Source: Hydractinia symbiolongicarpus (taxonomy: Eukaryota > Cnidaria > Hydrozoa > Anthoathecata > Hydractiniidae). Taken from it: DNA of 60,000 nt. Of the stretch, positions 46,801 to 54,900 are shown one piece after another (position 1 is the stretch's first letter; the number at the start of each line of letters is the position of its first letter). The stretch is from the NCBI RefSeq assembly GCF_029227915.1, contig NC_079880.1:14776001-14836000 (forward strand), in the 5' to 3' direction. The notes beneath the pieces are model-generated. The model worked only from the letters and a program-made list of their open reading frames with translations, had not been told where the DNA came from and made no database searches. The translations under genes and the position numbers were made by a program.

Positions 46801-49800
46801 GCTTCTTGTGGACCAGGTAATCCTGTTTAAGATATGTTTTGTAAGGTTTCTGTGTAAACTGATCAAATTGTTGTTGGACGGGCTATCAATTAAACCACGT
46901 TGTCAATCGTAAGAAGGGTGTTTACTGCTATAAGACGTAGGTCTTAACTTTAAGAATTACCTTGAATTATCTTCTTTAATTACCAAAAGCATCTTAAATA
47001 GTCACTTCTCGAGTTTTATGGTTTTTAAAACTTTTGATTTACGTTGTTTTTTTTCTTATCTTTATATTAAGTAAGAAGTATGAATTTGCGACGTGTGAAT
47101 TTTTAACTCGTCTGAGCTCCAAGCAGTCTTTTGTGATTGTTACAGTCAGATGCTTCTTAATTTTTTACTTTATTGACAATGGGAAATAAGGTGTGCCATG
47201 CATGTTTTAGCTCACACATGTTACCGTGCTGGCGCGGTTTACCGAGATCTCACATTTATCAATAAACTCTCCCAAAACACAAGATGCTATCACATAAAAA
47301 ACGAGCTGGTTCGGCCAACTGGGATCTCGCAAGATCCCGGCAATGCAGGCTGAATTTTCTAGTTATTTGGAGGATAATTTACATCTTTTCTGTACATTAT
47401 TATTAAGTTATGAAAAAAATTTTACCAACAAATTTATTTTTATTTTGATTGAAAATAATAATTTACACATTAAGAACAATAAATAAATATATAAAAGATT
47501 TTCATGTAACTATTTTTTTAGCCCGGCCTGAGAAAACTTCATGTGATAGTAAGATTAGTCATAGATGGACGAAGATTTTTGTTGTGATACATATTTTGAA
47601 CGACAAAAGTGATTTTCGCAGCAGTGCGCATGAGCAGGCGAATACGATGTAGTTGCATTAGACTGGCACGAGGTTGCGATAAAGACGTGTAGAATTTTCA
47701 AGAAGATTACTCTCTATATGATATACTTGTAGGTTCCAGACTGAAGACATTAGAGTGTATTGAAATCAAATCTGGATTTGTTGTCGAGTCGTCTTTATGT
47801 CATGGGCTCGCTATCCCGGACGATGAAGCTTGTGAAGTAAAGGCATGTGAACCAGGTAAGCGAGTTTGACTTTATCTTTTAATTAGTAAGTACAGCTTCA
47901 TAGTTCTCTTTTTTCTGCATTCTCTACCAGTTTTCGAGACGACTTCTATGCCGCCATCTTATGCAGTCGGTTGCTATAGTGACATTCCTTCTCCGAGAAG
48001 ACTGCCAATATTCATTAATGCTTTTGAAATGTAAGTTTCTCTTCTCGATTTAATTTTGTATTTAATTCATGTATCTTCTCCCAAAGATCCTGAGATAACT
48101 CAATGAATTTGTATTACTGGCTCCGTTGCAGTAAAACCTCAGTGCGAAAAGATAAAAAGTTGTTCCTATCACCCTTTTCAGTAGGGGGCTTTCGGAACTC
48201 GACGACTGTGTGGCCAAATTGATCGGGAATTTCTAATCGATTAGGAAATAATTGACCAGCGTCTTTTTTTTTATGTGGGACGGCTTACAAGTCGCACAGC
48301 CCGTTTTCCATAGTGGTAAAGCTGATGTACTCAATCGATCAGGTCCAAATATAAATGTAAAGAGCGCGAAACTTAAATAATACTGAAAGATTGAAAAAAG
48401 AAACAACTTTTTTCACAAAAATTGAAAAAAATGTGGACGCCTTTTTCATTATCTTTCATGTTTGTTTCTGAAAGAAAGAGATATTTTTCATCATCCATTA
48501 TGTCCAACTCCAGCTCATGCCAAATTTTCCATCTTGTTTTGATTATGTGGCATTTAATTGTGATAAATCATTTTTTAAAAACAAACCGAGGGAAGACTGC
48601 GAATACTGATAACCATGGAAACAAAACTTACAGTCCTTTCTTTGCTCGATTGCGAAACTTCCTTAGTGCTATTATTTTACTCCTCATAGCAAATTTTCTT
48701 AAAAAGAAACAGTTCTAATTTTAAACTAAAACTAAATTTAATTTTTTTACATGGTTAGCATATTCCGCCCTGTTCTCAACTTACATGGTTAGCATATTCC
48801 GCCCTGTTCTCAACTTACATGGTTAGCATATTCCGCCCTGTTCTCAACTTACATGGTTAGCATATTCCGCCCTGTTCTCAACTTTGACAAACTTAATCAT
48901 TTAACGCGAAAAAATGGTAAGCGAAAGAAGCTAAAATGAGTTTTTATCTTGTTAACATATACCAAAAACTTGAATATCCCAAAAATATTGATTTCGAAAA
49001 TATTTGTCCCCTAAACAAAAAAACAAAAATGCTCATCTAAATTGCTTATAGCATTCGGCAAAACAATCAAAACATTCCATTTAAAATGGGAAATGTATGT
49101 ATAAAAAACAGAACAGTCGCACGACGCGAAAAGAAAACGTTTCCAAAGCAACATGCATCGTGCGAACTGTAGCTACATGGATTCCCACCCATTTGACATG
49201 GTCATGTGACAAAAAAATGTTGCACATTAAATGTTGTACGACAAACGTCTCCAATGCTTTGTCAGATTGTCATTGCTTTGTCGGATTGTCGTACGACAAT
49301 CGTACGCCAAAGAAACTTGAAGCCAGTCTCAAGCGTATATTCTTTTTTATATCCAGTTCGGAGCCTGCTGCTTTAATCAAGAAATGCGCTGAAGAGGCTC
49401 ATGCTAGAGGATACGAATACTTCTCTACCCAATTTACGACCGAATGCTGGGCTGGTGATTCATCTGCGGCTAACACTTTCTACTTGAATGGTATTGCAGA
49501 CAACTGCGTCCACGGAGTGGGAAGGGAAGCATCTAATTTTGTGTACAGAATTGGTGCACCAAGCGGTATGTTGTAGCCTTTTGTGTTCACAAGCACTCCC
49601 TCGACCATATGTTGCAGAGCTTTTTAAATAGCAATAACAATTGTGTGGTATTGTTTCTATATTTCATTCAAATATAGGACACATTTTATGTTTATAGTTG
49701 TAAAGTCTGTCCTTCCGCTTGTTAAATTGGGTTGTTATACGGATGATTTGGAAACATCGCGCCCTCTACCGGAAGGCATTGATAACTTCCGCTCGTTGGT

Positions 49801-50111
49801 CGATTGGTAGGTTTTTGCTATTTATTAACTAATTCTGTTTGTGTTTTAAGCTTATGACTTTTTGTCTCATTAAAGTTCTTGCACGTTTTCATAGGTCTAA
49901 GTCCGACCTAAACTCGGCGGCGATCATTTCTCGTTGCGCTGTCGCCACGTCCCGTCGGAATTGGAAAGTGTTCGGCGTACAATATTTCGGTGAATGTTGG
50001 AGCGGTGAAACTGCTGAGGAAACTTTTAGTCGAGGGGGCAGGTCCTCAGAATGTACAAATGGAATTGGAACATACAACGAGTACTCCGTTTATCAATTCT
50101 ATGAAGATTAA
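19184..50111 (+). CDS. ADAMTS-type secreted metalloprotease with ten TSP1 modules and two C-terminal WSC-like domains (33 coding exons)
   Basis: Exons: 19184-19217, 19793-19897, 28158-28438, 29865-30012, 30106-30257, 30761-30844, 30928-31043, 31875-31906, 32395-32494, 33881-34012, 34219-34363, 35855-35953, 36476-36624, 36744-36810, 37372-37450, 37762-37889, 38505-38628, 39224-39304, 39403-39563, 39644-39779, 40072-40198, 40863-41073, 41453-41654, 42245-42430, 44110-44292, 44660-44839, 45738-45917, 46637-46816, 47733-47855, 47931-48030, 49357-49565, 49698-49806, 49895-50111. The frame is continuous from ATG to TAA: 4560 bases, 1519 aa. Order: signal peptide, propeptide, reprolysin-type zinc protease, disintegrin-like, TSP1, Cys-rich, spacer, nine more TSP1, two WSC-like domains. 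This is the canonical ADAMTS layout plus an unusual C-terminus. ADAMTS proteases act outside the cell on matrix proteins; the substrate here is unknown. Assigning exons 1-2 across an 8.3-kb intron rests on phase and on the signal/prodomain character. Confidence 0.9.
20557..20830. repeat. foldback DNA: partial AACCTC-family end and nested inverted repeats
   Basis: AACCTCTTCCCCAGGGGTTC at about 20557 is a partial family end. At 20649-20669 CATAGAGATA and its complement flank one A. At about 20698-20748 TTCGACGG(5)TCCAATAG is mirrored by CTATTGGA(5)CCGTCGAA, enclosed by an outer pair CCTTGAGAC / GTCTCAAGG. This looks like one or more small decayed MITEs. Confidence 0.5.
21288..21707. mobile_element. 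420-bp non-autonomous DNA transposon with 34-bp terminal inverted repeats
   Basis: The ends at 21288-21321 and 21674-21707 are inverted copies with about four mismatches (core CATCAAAAATATGTTGTGTT read inward from each end). TAA flanks both sides (left TTTAA|GGC, right GGCC|TAAT), like the 3-bp duplications of PIF/Harbinger elements; that assignment is tentative. There is no transposase gene inside. The interior carries the TTCGCGAAATT repeat motif seen elsewhere in the window. Confidence 0.7.
21785..21960 (-). mobile_element. tRNA-derived SINE copy 1 (minus strand)
   Basis: On the minus strand an A-box-like GTAGCTTAGTTA is followed at usual spacing by a B-box-like GGATTCGATTCC, then a body containing AAGCCATGTAAAGGAAATTG. 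The same body occurs in the 52-kb copy (CATGCCATGTGAGGGAAATT), indicating one SINE family. It lies inside ADAMTS-like intron 2. It is not a functional tRNA: the acceptor stem and anticodon arm cannot be formed. Confidence 0.65.
22611..23170 (+). pseudogene. LINE A endonuclease fragment
   Basis: Two overlapping frames must be combined to read it: FLSVYAPQCGLSKEDKDKFY in one frame, then MVGGDFNGHVGKSSEGYRG from 22787 in another, so a frameshift lies near 22785. The GDFN, QIDYFLV and QHRLLV motifs are the AP-endonuclease catalytic blocks that nick target DNA in LINE retrotransposition. It ends at a stop at 23168-23170. Confidence 0.85.
23660..24969 (+). pseudogene. LINE A reverse transcriptase fragment
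   Basis: The frame from 23668 runs to TAG at 24034-24036, where related elements have Gln, and continues in the same frame as EKYLGKRKNLYFAFVDIEKA to LERMI at 24969. RT blocks are clear: the first catalytic Asp in FVDIEKAFDRVPR and the second pair in YADD. A C-terminal CKRCKGEIIENE stretch may be a zinc-knuckle remnant. It then breaks at a frameshift before RWMCNASLRD. Confidence 0.88.
25013..25744 (+). mobile_element. 5'-truncated LINE B inserted into LINE A
   Basis: Between the two halves of LINE A's C-terminal coding region lies a different RT C-terminus: ITVLQNFAIRLMSFESRRAS through INSWNKLQSLMTRKF and FNLRSDLKKYFVSSY, with a stop at 25433-25435, about 300 bases of 3' UTR, and a tail of ATCAA-type repeats (AAATATCAAATATCAAATAT) at about 25720-25747. 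This is the structure of a 5'-truncated LINE insertion. It is younger than LINE A. Confidence 0.8.
28158..30012 (+). CDS. ADAMTS-like exons 3-4: propeptide domain
   Basis: The exons encode the reprolysin-family propeptide: RRKRSED (residues 62-65 basic), then SLTLKAFGTKLRLNLTLNKD, IEIYGANGKV and DDDSHVALHHSS, ending with HSMTCGTK. Cys186 in that last motif is a candidate cysteine-switch residue holding the enzyme latent. The early RRKR is a second possible furin site, upstream of the usual one. Donor and acceptor phases are consistent (0 between exons 3 and 4, 1 after exon 4). Confidence 0.88.
28640..29092 (+). repeat. dispersed repeat, copy 1 (GTGTGTCTGTCTGTC end)
   Basis: It starts near ATAATAATCGCTACAGTGTG and includes TTTCTGACATTACGGTGCGA, TAATGAAGCCGTTAAAATGT, AACTTGGAAACAAGG and GACATCATCAAAAAACCTT. 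The same blocks in the same order occur inverted at 55380-56068. There is no coding capacity. It lies in ADAMTS-like intron 3. The (CTGT) tract near 28673 marks one end. Confidence 0.7.
29093..29790. mobile_element. approximately 700-bp element with about 20-bp terminal inverted repeats
   Basis: The left end TAACCCTATTCGGTCTGGG and right end CCCCGGACCGAATAGAGTTA are inverted copies with two mismatches; G/C runs lie just inside each end. TTA occurs at both edges, so the exact duplication is unclear. There is no transposase. It adjoins or interrupts the repeat at 28640. A related end (TTAACCCTATTTTGTCCAGG) occurs near 57004. Confidence 0.6.
30106..34363 (+). CDS. ADAMTS-like exons 5-11: furin site, zinc metalloprotease domain and start of disintegrin-like region
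   Basis: Exon 5 has PRRKRRAAG (residues 199-203), a strong furin site, followed by the mature protease start TMEIMMAADYKMVQWY. Exons 8-10 carry the catalytic site: HEVAHNLGVGHD with zinc ligands His346, His350 and His356, catalytic Glu347, and the Met-turn NIMATG (Met369). These match active reprolysin-type enzymes. Exon 8 is a 32-base microexon (KNGCGDSCALEG across its joins). Exon 11 carries SYCFNDQPAS and CQYTFGTKFGKC, the end of the protease and start of the disintegrin-like module. No missing active-site residue is seen. Confidence 0.95.
31677..31704 (+). repeat. 28-bp duplicate of the exon 8 acceptor region
   Basis: An identical 28-base stretch occurs at 31860-31887, where it spans the 3' splice site and first 13 bases of microexon 8 (TTCTGTTTAG|AAATGGTTG). 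The upstream copy lacks a matching donor in frame and is probably a non-functional decoy. Confidence 0.85.
35855..36810 (+). CDS. ADAMTS-like exons 12-14: disintegrin-like end and central TSP1
   Basis: Exon 12 gives CDKLFCQEKG and GTYCGPNK, matching the disintegrin-like LWC..GTPCGPGKWC pattern of ADAMTS. Exon 13 begins WCIYGECVPDG and then the central TSP1: GSWGEWGDYTVCNQECGLG with the WxxW motif used for C-mannosylation. Exon 14 completes it (NGGADCVGDD, YKTCNTE). In this family the central TSP1 helps bind substrate and matrix. Confidence 0.92.
37372..39779 (+). CDS. ADAMTS-like exons 15-20: cysteine-rich and spacer regions
   Basis: PCPADTPTFRLSQCQAM opens the Cys-rich region; CQLVCGSATAAYYF, GTKCVPGS and CIKGECQPVGCD follow in the usual ADAMTS order, then CKVCKGDGSTC. 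The Cys-free spacer runs through QYHITDIPSQSLDISVKE, KVGNASNLAIGLP and KIYYDMEGWYYPDE. Exon 20 ends the spacer and starts the second TSP1 (MWQPTQWRSCTKSC). Cys-rich and spacer regions are exosites in ADAMTS enzymes. Confidence 0.92.
40072..47855 (+). CDS. ADAMTS-like exons 21-29: C-terminal TSP1 array
   Basis: These exons complete TSP1 module 2 and encode modules 3-10. Each has a CxxSCG or CxxTCG motif (CSKSCGNG, CSVSCGGG, CSVTCGGG, CSVTCGAG, CSKSCGGG, CSVTCSTG, CSVSCGTG, CVASCGPG) suited to O-fucosylation. Modules 2-4 keep WxxxxxW/WxxxxW-type tryptophans; later modules replace the second with Tyr, Phe or Lys. From exon 23 on, introns fall in phase 1 just after the CGxG, so each 180-186-base exon is one circularly shifted module. 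Three consecutive exons (44660-44839, 45738-45917, 46637-46816) are exactly 180 bases, consistent with tandem exon duplication. Module 8 has CSVTCSTG in place of CG. Confidence 0.92.
40222..40253. repeat. (TGAA)n microsatellite
   Basis: About seven uninterrupted ATGA units just after the donor of ADAMTS-like exon 21. Confidence 0.95.
42640..42855. repeat. TTCGCGAAATTAAAT internal-repeat element
   Basis: Diverged short units of the type CAAATTCGCGAAACTAAACT and AATTCTCGCAAAAGATT recur at about 40-60-bp spacing, ending TTTCCCTAAGG. Similar units occur at 21370-21500 and 58950-59165 (the latter with outer ends CTTAAGGG..CTCCTTAA), suggesting a dispersed non-autonomous family. Confidence 0.5.
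43343..44085. mobile_element. 743-bp TA-flanked transposon-like element with 36-bp perfect terminal inverted repeats
   Basis: The ends are perfect 36-bp inverted copies starting CCTTATTCCATGAAATTAAC, and TA flanks each side (43341-43342, 44086-44087), as for Tc1/mariner-type insertion. Inside each end are tandem subunits of TTAATTAACGGTCATTAAAT. The centre (43675-43795) is a second large palindrome with 33-bp arms and one mismatch around GACGTCGAC. There is no transposase frame, so it is non-autonomous. It lies in ADAMTS-like intron 24. Confidence 0.88.
47931..50111 (+). CDS. ADAMTS-like exons 30-33: two tandem C-terminal WSC-like domains
   Basis: Two related segments of about 85 residues follow the TSP1 array. 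The first (47931-49565) has VGCYSD, RRLP, CAEEAHARGYEYFSTQF, ECWAGD, CVHGVG and FVYRI. The second (49698-50111) has LGCYTDD, RPLPEG, NFRSLVDW, CAVATSRRNWKVFGVQYF, ECWSGE, CTNGIG and SVYQFYED before TAA. The GCY..C..GY.YF..Q..ECW.G..C pattern resembles WSC/carbohydrate-binding domains, but I cannot assign a family with certainty. Vertebrate ADAMTS proteins end in PLAC, CUB or GON modules instead. Inference: these domains bind a matrix glycan or protein. Confidence 0.85.
48749..48884. repeat. 34-bp tandem repeat, four exact copies
   Basis: The unit starts ACATGGTTAGCATATTCCGC and ends CTCAACTT. The four copies are identical, so the amplification is recent. It lies in the 1.3-kb intron before the first WSC-like domain exon. 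Confidence 0.97.
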
Positions 50112-50311
50112 TTTATGCTTATGTAATTACTTTACTTGAGAAGAAAAATATTTCTTGTCATAAACGTGTTTTTTGTTTGTATTTTTGTTAGTTGGTTTTT
50201 ATTTTTAGGGGGAGGGGGTTGCCGTGCCCTCCCCTCTCACGGTAAGATTCACTTTTTTTATTGCTTATTCGGGCAAACTCTAAGTATTTTGCTATCAGTT
50301 AGATGGGGTAT

Positions 50312-50317
50312 AATAAA
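50312..50317 (+). terminator. polyadenylation signal of the ADAMTS-like gene
   Basis: AATAAA about 200 bases downstream of the stop codon at 50109-50111 and well before the next gene start; no competing signal lies closer. Confidence 0.5.
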
Positions 50318-51028
50318 AATTGCAATATTTTATTAATGCTACCATGGGCTAAAGGAAATCTTCCAAAAAGAAACATTCTCTGGATATCCAAGATAAAACT
50401 TGAATTTAGTTTAATAGGATATTTAAGAACGAATCACTGCATAAATTTACCTATCCTGTGAAACCTCTTTTCAAGGTTTTTTGTTTTGTTGGTAGGAAGT
50501 TCTTGGGACCAGGGTAACGTTGAGCATGCAAAAACTGGATGTCCCATCTCAGAAATTGCACAACTTTAGAATTAACTTCGTCCATACCAACTGACGCATG
50601 TGTTCGACAGTAGTTTTTTGTGTGTGATTGTTTTCGAATGTTTCGTTGTGTCTTTGTATCATACGTTTGGTTGTTTGCTTCTGTTAGTGCGGCTACCCAG
50701 GCGCTAATACGAAGGTAACAAGCATATGTTGAAAGCCTATTCAAAGTGTCAAATTCTGTGAAACATTCGGCATGTTTCACACTTCACAGAGAGTGTTGTG
50801 TACTTAACTTATGTAAGTAAATGTTCCGCATCAGTGAGTTTGAATGATTTGATGCTAGAATGTCCCTTCTGTATGAAACACGGTTCGAATGTATTTGTAC
50901 ATAAAATATATACTTGCCTGAAGATATATATTAAAAATTACCTGGACAAAATCTAAATACACAAACACACTAGGCATTTTTTATGAAGAAAGCATGAGGG
51001 AATAGAGAAAGAGAGAAAAAATACAAAT
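50318..51028. other. intergenic spacer and probable promoter of the EGF-repeat gene
   Basis: About 0.7 kb. I see no coding exon; the 109-codon minus-strand frame at 50451-50780 has no domain or splice support. The 5' UTR of the next gene presumably starts near 50950, where an A/G-rich leader precedes the ATG. Confidence 0.5.
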
Positions 51029-51914
51029 ATGAAGGTATTGTTTACACTGGCAGTAATTTGTTTACAGTTAGGTGTGTTAAAGACCTTAGTAAACGAGGAC
51101 GAAGATTTTGACATTAAGGTAAATAATGACAAGTTTACTTTACCGGACGAAGAAAAGAAGGAGTTAGCTAAGGAGGAGGGAGCTCTGCACCAATCAAAAC
51201 GATCGCACATACGAAACCACATAGGTGAGAAAAGGAAAAACATCCCATTTGCTCCTGAAGTTACTGCCGATGATATTAAACGCCAGTCGTTGGAGCACCC
51301 GATCGTACATGCTTACGTTTCAGACAGACCAAAGAACACGAAGCCACATAAGAAAACGGTAATCCCTGCGGGGAAGAACTTAGTTTATGATATTCATGAT
51401 GGCCCTAATGATGGATACGCTGAACTAGACCATGATGTGTCAAAACGTTTTGAATTATATCCAAAATGGTTTTCGCATAAAATCCCACGGTTGTTCGGAA
51501 AACATTTTGCTAAACGGTATTACCATCCATTTGGCACGGTTTCAAACAGAGATCAGATCGCTCGGAGTAAAGTAAAAACTGCAACTGGTTCAAAGAGAAA
51601 CTATCACATGTTGCCAGCATCGTGGATGCACTCACCACAGTTGGGAAATTATCATCATAACCATATTACTATAAATGAATCACCGAAAGAATTTATGGAA
51701 ATGCAACCAGGTAGAATAGCACCTGTAGGGCCTCCGAGAGGACCGTCTTTAAATCTCGCAAACGCGGTAGGAGAGATTGTTGATATTCCTGATAATAATG
51801 GAGATAATGCAGAAAATAATAATATAGATGATCACTTGGATGATGATCTTAGGGAGATACCACACACGTTAATGCATCACTTAAATCCTGATGAATACGC
51901 ACCCGCATATGCAA
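51029..51914 (+). CDS. EGF-repeat gene exon 1: signal peptide and dibasic-rich pro-region
   Basis: This 886-base exon starts at ATG (AAATATGAAG) and ends A|GTAAGC. After the signal peptide come six Lys-Arg sites (HQSKR, GEKRK, DIKRQ, VSKRF, FAKRY, GSKRN), then GPPRGPSLNLANAVGEIVD and an acidic DNNGDNAENN tract. The frame reads on past the donor to 52090, but those extra codons overlap a SINE and are unlikely to be used except as a retained-intron variant. Function is unknown; the spacing of dibasic sites suggests proteolytic maturation. Confidence 0.85.
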
Positions 51915-54900
51915 GTAAGCTTTCATCCAACTTCTTTATTTTAAGTGATATTATTATTATTCCGAATATTTATACAGAATATAGCCACTTCAGTGTTTGC
52001 AACACTGTTATCAATGTGGGTCCTGTGTTCGGAATGTATACATTAAGTATACACCGGCATTACCTACCCAATTTCCCTCACATGGCATGAGTTGACCCGT
52101 AGCTGTAGTAAAGACACTTGCTAAACATGCCCGCGCTGTGGACCGAACCACGGACCTTGTGATTACGAAGCAAACTCCATAACCACAAGGCCACTTGAGA
52201 TGCAACACGGAAATCTAATTACCAGACACTTCACATACTCAGCTGTTTTAACTGGATCAAATGCAAAAAATTCTTTGTTTCGTTGTCTCAGATCAAATCT
52301 AGTCTGTAGTATTATTTCTTAAACGACTATTAAGATAAAAGCAAAGCGGTTATACGCAATAGGAATTTTAATGCTCGAACTAAAATCCGTCATTGCAACA
52401 CTTTAAAGGAAAAGGCCCTGCGAGCAGTATAGCTTGCACTGAAAATTTAATTATTGATACATTATTTCGCTCAATCACGAGTGTTTATAATATGCAACAC
52501 ATTCTGCTGCAGCGAACGTTTAAACGGGCCGGCAATCTCGTTCGTAGAACTATTTTCAAAAAGCTTTGAGGACAATAATGCGCCTGGCCTACTATATTTG
52601 TTTAAGGCGGCCGTACGCAACGAATCATTTAGGACTAGTTTAGTACATTATTGCTACTTCTACACAGAGATATTTTTTAGGCGGTCAATACACCCTATTA
52701 CACCCTTGTTTCCAAGCCGTCGTACCGAAGCATTTAGGATGGCTTTGAGACAAGGGTGTCCTAGCGATATATTTGCCGAGGTTGAGATGGGTTTGGGACT
52801 AATGTTATTTGCTGCTACTTTCTTAAACTGTTCAAATCTCTCTTTATTTTGTCATGAAAATTTAACTCTGGTCAAGCATTGCACACTGTGTAATTATAAA
52901 GAGGAGATTTGTTAATTCTCTATTTTTTTAACCCCACAAATATTAAAGGTGCAATGTTTTTAACGTAGGCTGCGTTGTTTGTTTGTTTGTTTGTTTGTAT
53001 ATCTTGCACTATTTTTTTAAGCAAATTGTTCGTTAACAATCATAAATGCGTTGAAACGTACATAAACGAATGGAAGGGGATATTTAAAAGGATTCTATAA
53101 TATCGAATGAATTGCAGAAATGGATTAAATTATTGACACGGCGAGCTGATACATTTACTGCAATACTATTCTAACGACAGTGGTGAAATTGTTGTGTTTT
53201 TAAAATTCCTGATTTTTTTTTCTTTTTTGGCAACAGGATAGACATGGTTTAAGGCCAGAGGAGAAAATGTCTGTTGCAGGGGCGGGTCGAACTCAAACAT
53301 TGGTAGCATTTCGTGCGTTTTTACATGAAATTTTTGAAGTAAACAAGAACACGTGCTCCCGTGTGAGGAAAAAGTAACAATTTTTGTGGTAATATTTATT
53401 TGTAAGGTAGCTTTTGTAAAATATTAGATGCTAAAGTAATAGCTATCCTATACTAAATTTTACTGTATAAAAAACGAACATCAAAGTGCGAATACGTAAC
53501 TAGCTAACTACTAAAGCTATAGCTAGCTGGAGGGCATACCAATCCCATTATTGCCAGCATCAAGTTGTGGATTCATAAAGTTCTAGCTATCACAATATCT
53601 TCCAACAAAGTTTTTGCATTCACATTGACCAGTTTCTTCTGCACACAACCCAGTTGAAAATTGAGTATCACAGTTGCATGCTAATGGGTAGTAGAATCAA
53701 ATAGAATGATACAGTAAGAACAGTTTCTTGTATTACTTAGCATATTCAAGTAGATCGGAGATTCAAAACAAACAGACAGAAATTGCTTTTATCATTTTCA
53801 GTATAGACGCTGTTTAATCTTATTTAGTCTGGGTGGGCGAGTAAAAGGATCCGACACACCCTTGTTCTGCGTTCTCTATGATATAAAATTATTCAATTCA
53901 ATCCTAAATAGTAAATAATATCTTCCCAAGTAAGATAATGCACCAGATGAGCCCAACACATGTTAAGATATGCTGCTGGGCACCCCCACCCCTGCACTTC
54001 ACTCGTCTTTCCAACCACGTTCCCAGGGCTTTTTGTCTCTCATCGGTGAAGAGAATTCTCCGCTAAATTGATATACTATAACAGCAAGAAACAATAAAAA
54101 CATTAAAACACTTCCCCTACCGTAAATTACATTTTAAACCTCAGGAGTTGATGGTCCAAAACTAGACAAGTTGCACCTGTTCTATTACAATCAAAATAGC
54201 ATTTTTATCAACCTAGTAAACCCAATATATACACAGTTTTTAGTGTCTATCTTCCCACTCAAAAAAGGATTTTCTGCCTCTTATGTCGTCTCACTACACA
54301 TAGCTATGTGTTGTGAGACATGCTAATGGCAAAATAACATTATAGGCTTTTTTCTCCTTTCAAGAATTATTATTGTGCTTTGCATAAAATGCCAGTCAGT
54401 GCGTGTGAAGATGCCTGGGAAGAAGTTTAAAATGGCATGCAAAAATATCATTTAAACAAAGTGCACAATTTTTGAGTTGTTACACACTGACCAACCAGTG
54501 CTATTAAGAACCATTCTTCTTCTGAGTGGGCAACACATTTTCTGTTCAAAGAAATTCTGTCCCTCAATTGGAATATTTCTCTACTGACTTTAAATACATT
54601 TGACATATGTATTGTTGTAGATCATCCAGATGATCATTGGTTAGATTATGGAGCACTTCCACATGGTCATCACCATCGGCATCCAGAAAATCCATGTCTT
54701 CATGCACCATGCTTGAATGGTGGAAGTTGTCACTTTTTACACAGTGTTCCAGTATATCATTTTAAATGTAACTGCAGACATGGTTTCTCTGGCCATTATT
54801 GTGAACGTAAGTATTATCTTAATTCTTAAACTTCGGAGATTGTCTTAAAATTTTCCCACATCAGCCTTTCTAGGTAAACTTAACCTCCAGTGTCAAAATA

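Noticed and set aside
50451-50780. 109-codon minus-strand frame between genes 2 and 3
   Set aside because: No domain, no splice or start context; it lies in the short intergenic spacer.
51915-52090. Read-through extension of EGF gene exon 1
   Set aside because: It passes a strong GTAAGC donor and runs into a SINE, while splicing at 51914 connects in frame to the EGF exons.
52454-52915. 153-codon frame in intron 1 of the EGF gene
   Set aside because: TTG start, no domain, contains an inverted repeat, and phases of neighbouring exons already join without it.
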